DNA from: CAZHRC01 sp964533865
Lineage (GTDB): Bacteria > Bacillota > Clostridia > Tissierellales > Peptoniphilaceae
Length of the DNA stretch: 64,000 nt
Assembly (NCBI GenBank): GCA_964533865.1
Contig: CAZHRC010000002.1
Coordinates: 62,001-126,000 of the forward strand
Direction: 5' to 3'
Below, in pieces: positions 8,134 to 17,400 of the stretch. Each line of letters begins with the position of its first letter. Position 1 is the first letter of the stretch. The translations under genes and the position numbers were made by a program. The notes below the pieces were generated by a model. It saw nothing but the letters and a program-made list of their open reading frames with translations, was not told the origin of the DNA and did not search any database.

Positions 8134-8162
8134 ATTATACCCTCTTTGGAAGCCTTTGTCAA
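8134..8162 (-). promoter_or_regulatory. Promoter of the M-box/mgtA transcript
   Basis: A fully consensus sigma-A promoter on the minus strand: TTGACA (8157-8162), 17 bases, TATAAT (8134-8139). Strong initiation is expected, with control left to the leader RNA. Confidence 0.92.
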
Positions 8163-8378
8163 ACATTTCATAACAAAGGCGCCTGTCATTCTTGTCCACA
8201 GGTGATCATGTCAAAGGCTTGAATGGCAAACCAAGAATAAAGGTCAAGCCCCTCCCTCCGAGTCAGTAAAGAACGCGCCGACCCACCTTCCTCAAGGATG
8301 GAGATTAAGGGCAACGCCAAGGTCAAGAGCGTGAATTGCAAGGTCAAAAAAACGTGAAACTCCCTTACCTTAGCGCTT
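8163..8378. other. Intergenic region between the sortases and the mgtA promoter
   Basis: There is no credible gene. The stretch 8311-8356 contains GGTCAAGAGCGTGAA and AAGGTCAAAAAAACGTGAA, which resemble the GGTCAAG/GTGAAG modules of the array at 38521-38845. It may be a decayed copy of that repeat. No terminator with a U-run was seen after the last sortase gene. Confidence 0.5.
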
Positions 8379-9260
8379 TTACTGCCTTTCCTTTTTCCTT
8401 CCAAACAGCAACTTTCCACCAAAATACACAAACCCTAACCAAAACACGACTGTCGCACCATACAAGACGTATTGGCGCATAGTCACGGTTTTGGATACGA
8501 GATTATCCGATTGAATCTCATCAAGGGCCGCTGCCATTACCCCGGCTGTCGGCAACTCCTTTTCGCCAGGATCGAATACGAAAAACTCTGCCCGCTTTGC
8601 ATTGATTAGCAATCGATAGGTGTTGACCATGTACGGTGTGCACGTCAACAACGTCAAGGTGTCTTGACCTTCGATGACCGCTAGCTTGTCCCCTTCCGAT
8701 GGTCCGATGACCTCAGTACCATAAACGTCGTAGGCTAGAATGTCGGTCGAAGTCACGACGTAAATGCGATCGCCTTCGACAATTTCCTCCGCGTTTCGAA
8801 ACATGGCCTGCCTCGCATAGCCTCTGTGCCCTGCAATAACCGATCGGGTATTATTGCCGCCGACGGGCATACTGGTGCCGTCCACTTGAGCGACGCCAAG
8901 GGACAGGTGATGCTCGGATGCGCCGATGTAGATGGGAAGTTTTTCATCGATTCGTGGAACGATCAAATACCCAAACACCACATTTTCGCCCACTGGTCCA
9001 GCAGTGGCATACTCCCGTACTGTAAAAGGATCCACCACCGATTCACCGGTGGGGTTGACGTTGGCGTTATAGGTCATCGCTTGCGCTTTTTCTGTCTCGC
9101 GATCTTCAGCGCTTCGCTGGGCCATTTCTTTGACGTAAGCGGCCATAGCATCGGCATTTTTCAACGCATGATAACTCATACTGGTCAAGGGCACCAAGAA
9201 AAATCCAATACCCACAAGGATCAACACAAGGCCAAATAAGCGTTTTGTCGATTGTTTCAT
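8379..9260 (-). CDS. Class C sortase (third of three)
   Basis: A cell-envelope cysteine transpeptidase of 293 residues that joins pilin subunits. It has an N-terminal membrane segment (about 8-30), a lid with DPF (around residue 78) as in class C enzymes, VIAGHRGYAR with the catalytic His, and TLLTCTPYMVNTYRL with the catalytic Cys and Arg. A second membrane helix lies near the C-terminus. It is the most divergent of the three copies (HLSLGVAQVDGTSMPVGG versus the shared LQKG.GHLEGTSLP of the others). It overlaps the upstream sortase by four bases. It may anchor or attach a particular minor pilin; that is inferred. Confidence 0.92.
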   Translation of the reverse strand: MKQSTKRLFGLVLILVGIGFFLVPLTSMSYHALKNADAMAAYVKEMAQRSAEDRETEKAQAMTYNANVNPTGESVVDPFTVREYATAGPVGENVVFGYLIVPRIDEKLPIYIGASEHHLSLGVAQVDGTSMPVGGNNTRSVIAGHRGYARQAMFRNAEEIVEGDRIYVVTSTDILAYDVYGTEVIGPSEGDKLAVIEGQDTLTLLTCTPYMVNTYRLLINAKRAEFFVFDPGEKELPTAGVMAAALDEIQSDNLVSKTVTMRQYVLYGATVVFWLGFVYFGGKLLFGRKKERQ

Positions 9261-10105
9261 GCTTCCCTCCTCCCATGCTGTTTTCGCAATCCCACATAGG
9301 ATCCCACTGCCACCACTAACAACACCGCCGCTCCGTAAAATAAATACCGGTAGGTATTACCGATGGCATTGACCGAAAGTTTGTCCTCTTCAATGGCAGC
9401 AGTGTAGTCGATTCGCTCGCCACGCACCAACAGTCGATGGGAGTTGACCATGTACGGGGTACAGGTGAGTAGTGTTAAGTAGTCCTTCCCCTCCACGACT
9501 AACACCGGGTTAAAATCCGTGGGTTCCACCGTCATCACATCGACGACTTTATATGCCATCACAGTAGCGATGTTGTGCATATAAAACCTGTCCCCGATCT
9601 CCAACTTGTCTAAATCGGTAAACAACCGCGCCGTTGGCAGACCTCTGTGGGCGGTTAACACCGAGTGAGTACTCTCTCCGCCTGTGGGTAAACTGGTTCC
9701 CTCCAAGTGACCCACCCCTTTTTGAAGGACGGCCTCTGAAGTTCCCGCGTAAACCGGCAAGTCTTGATTGATCTTTGGGATGTGGATATGTCCGACTTTT
9801 TCATTAATCTCCAACATTCTAGCGTACTCCGCCACCCCTTCCTTCTCCAATCGTGTAAAAGGGTCGCCAATGCGGCTTGGGTCCAGTGTTTTGTTGTAGC
9901 CCATAGCGAGCGCCATACGCCTTTCGATCTCGGCCTTTTCCATCTCATTTACCGCCTTGTCAAAAGCCTGAATTTCTTGATTGGCTTCGGTTCGATAATA
10001 CCACTGAGAGATCAAAGGGTATGCCGCGATACCCAGTCCTAAGACGAAAATCAAAATGGACAGCACCAGGCGCTTGCTTTTACTCCTCTTTTTCGGTGTT
10101 GTCAT
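9257..10105 (-). CDS. Class C sortase (second of three)
   Basis: A 282-residue pilin polymerase. It has an N-terminal membrane helix, lid motif DPF (IGDPFTRLE, near 77), LTAHRGLPTARLF with the catalytic His, TLLTCTPYMVNSHRLLVRG with Cys and Arg, and a C-terminal membrane helix with a basic tail. The ATG at 10105 is preferred over the GTG at 10111 because GGAGG is nine bases upstream of it. The gene overlaps the first sortase by 26 bases and the third by four. It is close to the first copy, so recent duplication within the operon is likely. Confidence 0.92.
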   Translation of the reverse strand: MTTPKKRSKSKRLVLSILIFVLGLGIAAYPLISQWYYRTEANQEIQAFDKAVNEMEKAEIERRMALAMGYNKTLDPSRIGDPFTRLEKEGVAEYARMLEINEKVGHIHIPKINQDLPVYAGTSEAVLQKGVGHLEGTSLPTGGESTHSVLTAHRGLPTARLFTDLDKLEIGDRFYMHNIATVMAYKVVDVMTVEPTDFNPVLVVEGKDYLTLLTCTPYMVNSHRLLVRGERIDYTAAIEEDKLSVNAIGNTYRYLFYGAAVLLVVAVGSYVGLRKQHGRREA

Positions 10106-10997
10106 AGACACTCGCCTCCTTTTCGGGTGGCGTGATTTCGGTTTTTAGAGATCGCTTGAGCTGTGCGTTTTTGCGTAACTGCCGTACCACTGCAATAATA
10201 GCAATCAGCAATAACGCCAAAGTAATGAAAAAGGCGTATTTGTAGTAAAAAGCTGCCTTGTGGTCTTCTATCGCCTTTTCTTCGATTTGCGCTACATAAT
10301 CTACTTGATGCCCACGAACCAAAAGCCTGTGTGAGTTGATCATGTAAGGTGTGCAGGTGAGTAGGGTCACGTAGTCGTGTCCCGGTACCACGAGTAGATC
10401 GTCGAAGTTAGAAGGATCGATAACTTTAATTTGATCGACTTGATAAGCCAACACCCCTGAGATGTTGTGAACGTAAAATTTATCGCCGACGACGAGCTGA
10501 TCCAAATCGGTGAATAACCGGGCCGTCGGTAATCCTCTGTGGGCAGTCAACACCGAATGGGTACTATTGCCGCCGACGGGTAAGCTTGTGCCTTCCAAAT
10601 GACCGATGCCTTTTTGAAGCACCTCTTCCGAAGTGCCAGCGTACATCGGCAAATCTAAATTGAGCTTGGGAATCATCACGTGGCCCATGCGTTCGTTGAG
10701 TTCGAGCATTCGTGCATACTCCGCCCTGCCGGCAGCGTGCTCCTCCGCATAAGGGTCATTCACCGAGGTCGAGATCAAGGATTCGTTAAACGCATGAGCC
10801 AACGCCATGCGTCGATCGATCTCTTCTTGGTCCAATTTATTTCTTTCAGATTCGAAATCCTGTACGGCAGTGGTCGCTTCAAAACGGTAGTAAAACTGGG
10901 AAATCAGCGGATAGGCTAGTACCCCCAACCCCAATAAAAACACCACCAAAAAAGGCCAACGCCTTCTCTTTTTCGCTCTTTTTTTATGATTATCCAT
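10080..10997 (-). CDS. Class C sortase (first of three)
   Basis: A 305-residue pilin-polymerising sortase with two membrane helices flanking the catalytic domain. The lid carries DPY (VNDPYAEEH), one of the accepted class C variants. LTAHRGLPTARLF and TLLTCTPYMINSHRLLVRG supply the His, Cys and Arg. A charged C-terminal tail rich in Lys and Glu follows the second helix. AGGAG lies a few bases before the ATG. It follows the minor pilin gene after a strong terminator, so sortases are probably made at lower levels than pilins. Confidence 0.92.
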   Translation of the reverse strand: MDNHKKRAKKRRRWPFLVVFLLGLGVLAYPLISQFYYRFEATTAVQDFESERNKLDQEEIDRRMALAHAFNESLISTSVNDPYAEEHAAGRAEYARMLELNERMGHVMIPKLNLDLPMYAGTSEEVLQKGIGHLEGTSLPVGGNSTHSVLTAHRGLPTARLFTDLDQLVVGDKFYVHNISGVLAYQVDQIKVIDPSNFDDLLVVPGHDYVTLLTCTPYMINSHRLLVRGHQVDYVAQIEEKAIEDHKAAFYYKYAFFITLALLLIAIIAVVRQLRKNAQLKRSLKTEITPPEKEASVYDNTEKEE

Positions 10998-11116
10998 AAC
11001 ACTCCTGTCTTTCCTTCAATCGCTTTCAATACTATCCATCCTATTAGAAATTGAAAACGTTGTAAATGTAAGAAGGCGCACAATCCACTCCCCTCTTCCC
11101 ATGACCTTTCGCTCAT

Positions 11117-11161
11117 TAAGAAAACGCATCTAAAAATCAATGGAGATTTCTAAATGCGTTT
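11117..11161 (-). terminator. Terminator between the minor pilin and sortase genes
   Basis: On the minus strand, AAACGCATTTAGAAATC pairs with GATTTTTAGATGCGTTT (arms 11145-11161 and 11121-11138), followed by TTCTTAA. A long imperfect stem right after the minor pilin stop codon; partial readthrough would feed the sortase genes. Confidence 0.75.
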
Positions 11162-11166
11162 CTCTA

Positions 11167-12282
11167 TCACGGATTTGCCTTTTCCTTTGTCTGTACGCTG
11201 TCCTTGTAAAAATACGTCCCCAACCCAATGAACAACCCACCTGTAACCATGGCTATAAACACGGTGATATCTCCAGTTTCAGGCACTTGAATGCCAGGCT
11301 TTACTGGCGGTTTGGGGGGAGATGGTGGTTTTGGGGGTGTTGGGGGTGTTGGGGGTGTTGAGGGCACTTCTGGGGTTTCTTCATCTGGTGGAGATGGCAG
11401 TGGACCTTCTTTATTGATGATTTTAATGATGGCGGTGTCGTCGTAGGATGTGGCATCCACCGTAAAGGCAAGCGGCTCTATCAAACCCAAGTACCCTTGT
11501 GGCGCCACGGTTTCGATAAGGTAATAGACCCCATAAGGGAGTCCTGTCACCTCGAATCGCCCATCAGCACCTGATCGAACCAATAATTCCTTTCCATCAA
11601 CCATCACCGCTTTATATACATATGCCCCTTTTGAATCCGTTACTTCTTCCCCGCGATCGTCGACTACTCGCACGACTACTTTAAAACTCGCCCCTTCTAA
11701 AGGCTTCTCTTTCGATGCGGACACTTTCACAAACCGCTCACCACCTGTCGGTGGCTTTTCGGGTTCGTCGGGTTTTTCTGGTATACTTCCCTTTGGATAG
11801 ACGGTGATCGCAGAAGTTTGAGTTCCATCGATTTGAATATAGGGGAGCTTGACCAAAAACGGAACGATATGCCAGTCGCTTTCCCACTCCGTCCCTTTCT
11901 GATTCACCGCTCTCACATAGTAGTACCCGTCAGGCAAGTCGCGAAATACTGTCGTTCCCGTGATATCAGTAAGAGGTGAATTGGTCGGGGGCAGATTTGG
12001 ATACTTTGCATCCATCATTGCCACGGTCAAATCTTTCAACTCGGTCAACATCTCATTGACCGGTCGCATGCCATCCCTATCGGGAAGCTGCCAAATGCGA
12101 AAAGTGATTCCTTTATGGGGCACACCTCCATCCGAGGGCCGTTGATCCAGATGATGAAGCGCCTTGTTATCCATAGAGATTATCGTCAGTGTGTTGAATC
12201 CATTAGCGAAGCTCGCCAGTGGTAATGCCATCAAACCGACCAATAGTAATGCGATGATGATCATTTTTTTGTGCGATTTCAT
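11167..12282 (-). CDS. Minor/basal pilin subunit with VPETG sorting signal
   Basis: A 371-residue secreted pilin. A signal peptide ends around SFANG. An N-terminal domain is followed by the pilin-like motif TVYPKGS, then a CnaB domain (about residues 195-300) with E-box YYLIETVAPQGY. A Pro-rich stalk (TPPTPPKPPSPPKPP) precedes the sorting signal VPETG, a membrane helix and a charged tail. The Pro-rich stalk next to the wall anchor is typical of basal pilins (SpaB/FctB-like). The start at 12282 has GGAG six bases upstream; an ATG at 12327 lacks a ribosome site. Confidence 0.85.
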   Translation of the reverse strand: MKSHKKMIIIALLLVGLMALPLASFANGFNTLTIISMDNKALHHLDQRPSDGGVPHKGITFRIWQLPDRDGMRPVNEMLTELKDLTVAMMDAKYPNLPPTNSPLTDITGTTVFRDLPDGYYYVRAVNQKGTEWESDWHIVPFLVKLPYIQIDGTQTSAITVYPKGSIPEKPDEPEKPPTGGERFVKVSASKEKPLEGASFKVVVRVVDDRGEEVTDSKGAYVYKAVMVDGKELLVRSGADGRFEVTGLPYGVYYLIETVAPQGYLGLIEPLAFTVDATSYDDTAIIKIINKEGPLPSPPDEETPEVPSTPPTPPTPPKPPSPPKPPVKPGIQVPETGDITVFIAMVTGGLFIGLGTYFYKDSVQTKEKANP

Positions 12283-12312
12283 CCCGATCTCCTTTCGTCG
12301 GTTCAGAAGTTT

Positions 12313-12375
12313 AAAAACGCTCATCAAAGGCTGAAGGTGGGTTCAGCCTTTGGTGAGCGCCTCTAAAAGAGGCGC
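12313..12375 (-). terminator. Terminator after the major pilin gene
   Basis: On the minus strand an 18-bp stem, CGCTCACCAAAGGCTGAA/TTCAGCCTTTGATGAGCG (arms at 12342-12359 and 12318-12335), is followed by TTTTTAAA. A second small hairpin, GCGCCTCT/AGAGGCGC, overlaps its base (12357-12375). Such a strong stop after the major pilin would keep the minor pilin and sortases at low ratio. Confidence 0.85.
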
Positions 12376-12406
12376 CATCTATACTATGTGTTGTTAGTAA
12401 AGGGAC

Positions 12407-14377
12407 TTAGTCTTCTTGCGGACGCTTTCTCAATCCGATCACAGCCGTACCCATGAGAGCAAGACCTGCGACGATAAAGATCACCGTACCAATGCCACCG
12501 GTTTGTGGAATGGTAACTTTCATATTCTTGACTTGTTGTCCATCCAATATCATTGGTTTTTCCGTGTCGTAAGGTAGCTGGCCTGGAATACTTGCACTAT
12601 AACTGGTCTCGTTGACGATGAACTGGATTTCCCCTGTCAACAGCGCGTATCCTGCTGGTGCTTTTGTTTCCTTCAAGTAGTACGTACCCTTGTCTAGACC
12701 AGTAACTTCAAATCTTCCTTCAAATCCAGAAACAAATTTAAAGGCGTCCGCTTCGTCAGTCACCCATACCCATTGGGTATTAAGGGCGAAGTAAGCATTA
12801 TCACGAGCAGTTTTTAAGATCGCAATATTGGCATCCATAGCGGCAAGCTCCGTATCCGTTGCTGGTGGATCAGCTGCAGCTGCGGCGTTACGAGCGGCAA
12901 TCGCATTGAGATAAGCTTCCTGAGCGGCGTTGTATGCCGTTAAATCTTGAGTTTTATCTTTAAGTCCTAAATAAGCATCCTTAGCTTCGTTTAAGACGAC
13001 AAACTCAGCCCCTGCCAACCTTTCGAGGTTTGTACCCCCATCGTTGGTTTTTACAAATTTTTTGCCGTAAGTCGTTACTGTGGGTTCCTCTGGGTTGACT
13101 GGAGGTGGATTATCACTTTTCTTATTGTTAATGGTGATCGTCCCTGCTTCTTGGCCTAAACCATAAGTCACAACGTATCCAGTTGTCACCTCAACGACTT
13201 TATATTGTTTATCGTTATCGAGATTCGTCCAGGTATAGGTCCACTGGTTACCCGCATTTAGAATCTGTTTCGCAACGATATCCACTTCGTTGCCATCGCC
13301 ATCTACGCCTTTAGTCACCGGCAGGCCTGTGTTCGCGTCAATGAGTTCGACTTCGATAGATTGTGGTAGATCGGTTCCAGCCTCGAAAGACTTGCTCACT
13401 GTGATTTTCCCGTTGTCCGGTTTCGTTGGTATAGGTGTATTTCCGTGCTCGTCTTTGTTGCCATAGTGGAAGAACACATCATTGGCTTCAGGAATTTCTA
13501 CTACTGCTGCATCGTTAAGAATCGCTCTGTATTTGATCGTGATCGTTTGTGGTGTCGCTTGGTCGTTGATTTTTCCTAAGCCTGTAGCTGTCAAAGCTAC
13601 GGTGAAGCTACGCCCATCCGCTCCCGGAGTGATCGTATAATCACCGGCTGCTAATCCAGCACCTTCGACTGTGATGGAACCTGCAACCAAATCCAATCCC
13701 GCCGTCATTTGGTCAGTCCATGTTGCTGTCGCGTATTTCGCTTGAGCGGGGATGGTCGTCGAAATAACATAGGGAAGCTCTGTACCGACCATGGCGGTTT
13801 TCTTCATTTGAAGAATCGCATCCGTTTCTTCATGGGTCTTTTTAACGATTGGTTTATCCTCGATGTTCTTAGGATAAAGGTGGACTGTCGCCATTGGACC
13901 GGTCTCATTTTCAAGTGGCAATGTGATAATTTGAGGTACGGCTTTCATGTCGGTGAGTTGCGAACCGTCAGCCGATACGTAAGTACTCGCCGCATGGTTT
14001 TCGACGATGAGGTAAGTACCATTAGGTATTTTAACCCCAGTCGTCGCGCCCTTGAGGCTAGTGTACGTATACGCTGGTGTTGCTCCTGTGTTTGGCGTCA
14101 TGCCAGTGTAGTCGCCTTCTTTATAAAAATCGAAGACAATACCACTGATTTCTGTTGCCGTTTCCGCAAAAAATGCTTTCATTTCATCCTCAGTCATGGG
14201 TTTTGACGGATCGTAACGCTTATTCACATCGTGGGCATCAAAATCAACCTTTTCCATTAGGATCTTGTGGACAATAACATCGGTTTCTGTCACCGCCATC
14301 GCCACCGGCGCAGCGATGGCAAAAATCATCATAATGGCAAGAGCTAAGCTTACCACGCGTTTTAAACTGTTTTTCAT
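12407..14377 (-). CDS. Major (backbone) pilin, SpaA-type
   Basis: A 656-residue sortase-polymerised pilin. The signal peptide ends near AMAVT. A D1 domain is followed by the pilin motif VHLYPKN (about residue 165), whose Lys is the polymerisation site. A middle isopeptide-type domain and a C-terminal CnaB domain with YYLKETKAPAGY follow, then IPQTG, a membrane helix and RKRP. The last CnaB domain holds a roughly 50-residue Ala-rich helical insertion (AIAARNAAAAADPPA region). The start has GGAGG seven bases upstream. It sits between the adhesin and the minor pilin and is followed by a strong terminator. Confidence 0.92.
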   Translation of the reverse strand: MKNSLKRVVSLALAIMMIFAIAAPVAMAVTETDVIVHKILMEKVDFDAHDVNKRYDPSKPMTEDEMKAFFAETATEISGIVFDFYKEGDYTGMTPNTGATPAYTYTSLKGATTGVKIPNGTYLIVENHAASTYVSADGSQLTDMKAVPQIITLPLENETGPMATVHLYPKNIEDKPIVKKTHEETDAILQMKKTAMVGTELPYVISTTIPAQAKYATATWTDQMTAGLDLVAGSITVEGAGLAAGDYTITPGADGRSFTVALTATGLGKINDQATPQTITIKYRAILNDAAVVEIPEANDVFFHYGNKDEHGNTPIPTKPDNGKITVSKSFEAGTDLPQSIEVELIDANTGLPVTKGVDGDGNEVDIVAKQILNAGNQWTYTWTNLDNDKQYKVVEVTTGYVVTYGLGQEAGTITINNKKSDNPPPVNPEEPTVTTYGKKFVKTNDGGTNLERLAGAEFVVLNEAKDAYLGLKDKTQDLTAYNAAQEAYLNAIAARNAAAAADPPATDTELAAMDANIAILKTARDNAYFALNTQWVWVTDEADAFKFVSGFEGRFEVTGLDKGTYYLKETKAPAGYALLTGEIQFIVNETSYSASIPGQLPYDTEKPMILDGQQVKNMKVTIPQTGGIGTVIFIVAGLALMGTAVIGLRKRPQED

Positions 14378-14428
14378 CTGTTTCCTCCTAAGTCTATTTT
14401 GTGTGTTGTTCTAGGGTGTGCCGATCAC

Positions 14429-17400
14429 TCAGCACTTAGTGAACCATGTCGGCTTCACACCCCCTTTTCTCTCTCGTTTCCTTATATCATAATATCCAAT
14501 AGCCATTAGAATAACGCCTATTAGAATGTAAGGCAAAGTTCCCATACCGCCTGTTGCAGGGTATTCTCCAACGGGATAGTTGGTGAACACATAGTTGCCA
14601 AGTGTGTCTGGCGAAGGATTGATATGCTTATTATCGGGATCGATCGTCACTTCTCCATTACTATGGAATCGAATCTTATAGTACACAGGATCCGCAACAT
14701 ATCCCTCTACCGCATGGGTCTCCTTCAGATAATAATCCGTTTCGGTTTCTAGCCCTTCAAATTTAAACGTGCCCTCTAGGTTTATTTCAATAGCTTCGTA
14801 TACCACCTTCAGCGTTCCATCCTCATTAAAAATCTTCACTGGGGTGGTTTTGTCCGCTTCAAAGAGTGTCAGCTTGGTGCCTGGTAGTATATTCCCATTC
14901 TCATCCACTTTTTTGATGGTAATGTCATGTGTCCCCTTTTTATTGACAATCACCACAGGTTGAGTCGAAACATCTTGTTCGCCCAAACGCACGGTCACCT
15001 TACCGTCGTCAGCTACCATAACTTTGTACGTTCTCGGTTCACCGATGTAACCCTCTGGTGCTTTTGTCTCGGTTAAAGTGTAGGTACCAGGATCGAGTTG
15101 TTCAAACTTCGCTAAACCATCGACCCCAACCGTCACGACTTTCTCGTAGACCAGAGGCGGTTCGCCTTTTAAGGTAAATTGGGCTCCGATATCGGTGCCA
15201 TTACCAGCGATAGGGTTGCCCGCTTCATCGACTTTCTTGACAACTACCTCACCTTTTGCGTAGTTTGCAATAATTAAGAAGGGATCGTGGGGAAGAACCA
15301 ACCCGTTATCCGGATCATTGAGCCGTATCGTCACCACCCCTTGTTCATTGATGGCGATGTGATACACATTGTGATTCAGATGATAGCCATTCGGCACATG
15401 CGTTTCCTTTAAGGTGTAGTTGCCTGGTGAGAGGTTTTCAAATTTGATTTCACCTGTCGTCCCCACAGTGTGCTCGGAAACCGAAGTACCCTGAGTCAAT
15501 GTAAAGACCGCACCTTGTAGTATGTTACCTACACCATCGACCTTCTTCAGTGTGAACCCCGTTTTGATCGGACGGTTTAGGATAATATAGGTCCCGTTCG
15601 ATTCTTTCCCGAGCTCGGTCGATCCATATTGATCACTGTACACCTTCACGACAACATCGTTGTTGGCATTTTTCGTCACCGCTACTCTATAATAAGTTGT
15701 CGATAACGCATATCCTGGCGGTGCCTTTGTCTCTTTAAGGAAATAAGTGCCCAAAGGCAAGTCAGTAAATGCCAACCATCCTTGATCGTTGACGACCTCC
15801 GGTCCGCGAATGACCTGACTCAGATCCGGTCCCATCGGGACACCCATAGCGCCGTAAAGGGTAAATTCAGCACCGGATAAGGGTCGATCACTCTCATCTG
15901 TTTTTCTGAGGTTAAAGCTGCCTTTCAGCAACGTATTGACGATGGTCGTATCCAAGACGCCTTGAGTTCCTGGATCAGCAGGCGGGTTTGTGACCAAATA
16001 TCCTGGCAGAATCCCTGGGTGATACCCCGTATTATCGGTATAGCCGATTTCGCTGACACTGTAGCGATACCGATTACCAACGGCATCGTATTTTGGTAGT
16101 CCTTCAAAGGTGTAAATCCAGTTGTCGTTAGCATCTTTGACAACGTCTTGCGTCACCCGAGGAGCCATCGATTTTCCATTTTGAAGCAGCTCAACCCGTA
16201 TCGAGATCGGTCGATTCTCCACCGTATCTCCGACCCACGTTTTGGTGCCAATGACTTTGATTTCAGCTGAACACGGTGTCAGCGATCCGCTGGTTGCGTC
16301 TGCCGACTTAGAACCAGGCTCATCGCCAAACAAAGTCACACCAAAGGTCTTGTTATCATTGTAGGCCGGTAGGCTGTTCATGGTGTAATTCATCCATTTA
16401 GTTCCGCTATATGCCGTAAATACAATCTTTGGCTCACTAGAAGGTCCATTGGGGTATACCAACGACATGGCCTCGAGTCGATTTTCTGCTGCCGGTTCGG
16501 GAAATTGAACGTTTCCAACATACTTTGGACTTCCATACATTCCATCGCCCGTCTTTGGCGCAATGTAGAGGCCAGTTCCCCTTAACGTAAAATTCGGAAA
16601 GACAAAGACACTGTCATAGGTCGACATCAATAGATCGCCGTTTGGGAGTTCGACAATATCGCCTGCAAATCCTCTTTGGCTGGGAAGGGTAATCGTGCGC
16701 ACAGCGCTTGGCAAAGCCGTTCCGTTTTTCATAGCAGAGATAACGGCTTCCGTATTAAATATTTTGAGATCTCTATTGTATTCGCCTGCCGCATACATCC
16801 ATTTCCCATCGGCAGATATCTCTAATGAATTCGCATAATGCTCCCATTCACCAGAAAAGGATACGAGCTTTCCTACGCTGGATGACACAAAAGTTTGATC
16901 TTTTGGTTTTCCAATATCGTGCATCGTCAGCTTTCCCTCGCGGTCCATGCCAAACAAGTACTGTTTGCCGTCCGCTGTGGGGAGTGGCGTTAACGCAATT
17001 CCATAGCCATAAGTTCCTCCAAGATTGATGGTTGTCCCCGTTTGATGTCCATTCTGATCGTATTCCGTTGCCGTTGAAGAGTTTGACTGCCACCAGGTTC
17101 CAGTCGTACAGTTGCCGATTAAACTCCCTTCATAGTTGGTCACTTTCCAAGTGTACCCGTCAACATCGAGTTTCTCATGGACCCCATAAAAATCAGGTAT
17201 GGCCGTTTCTACAACCGTGTACTTGATCATGCCGTGATGGTCATTGTACTTGCGTTGACCTGAAAATACCGCTGTTCCAGTACCACCTGCGATCGTTCTC
17301 GTCGCTCCAGTGCTGACACCATCTGCATAAAGGGTGAAGGTAACGCCTGACACGTTGGCCGGCTTTGGATCTCCCCACGCTTTTGTGACTTGAACATCCC

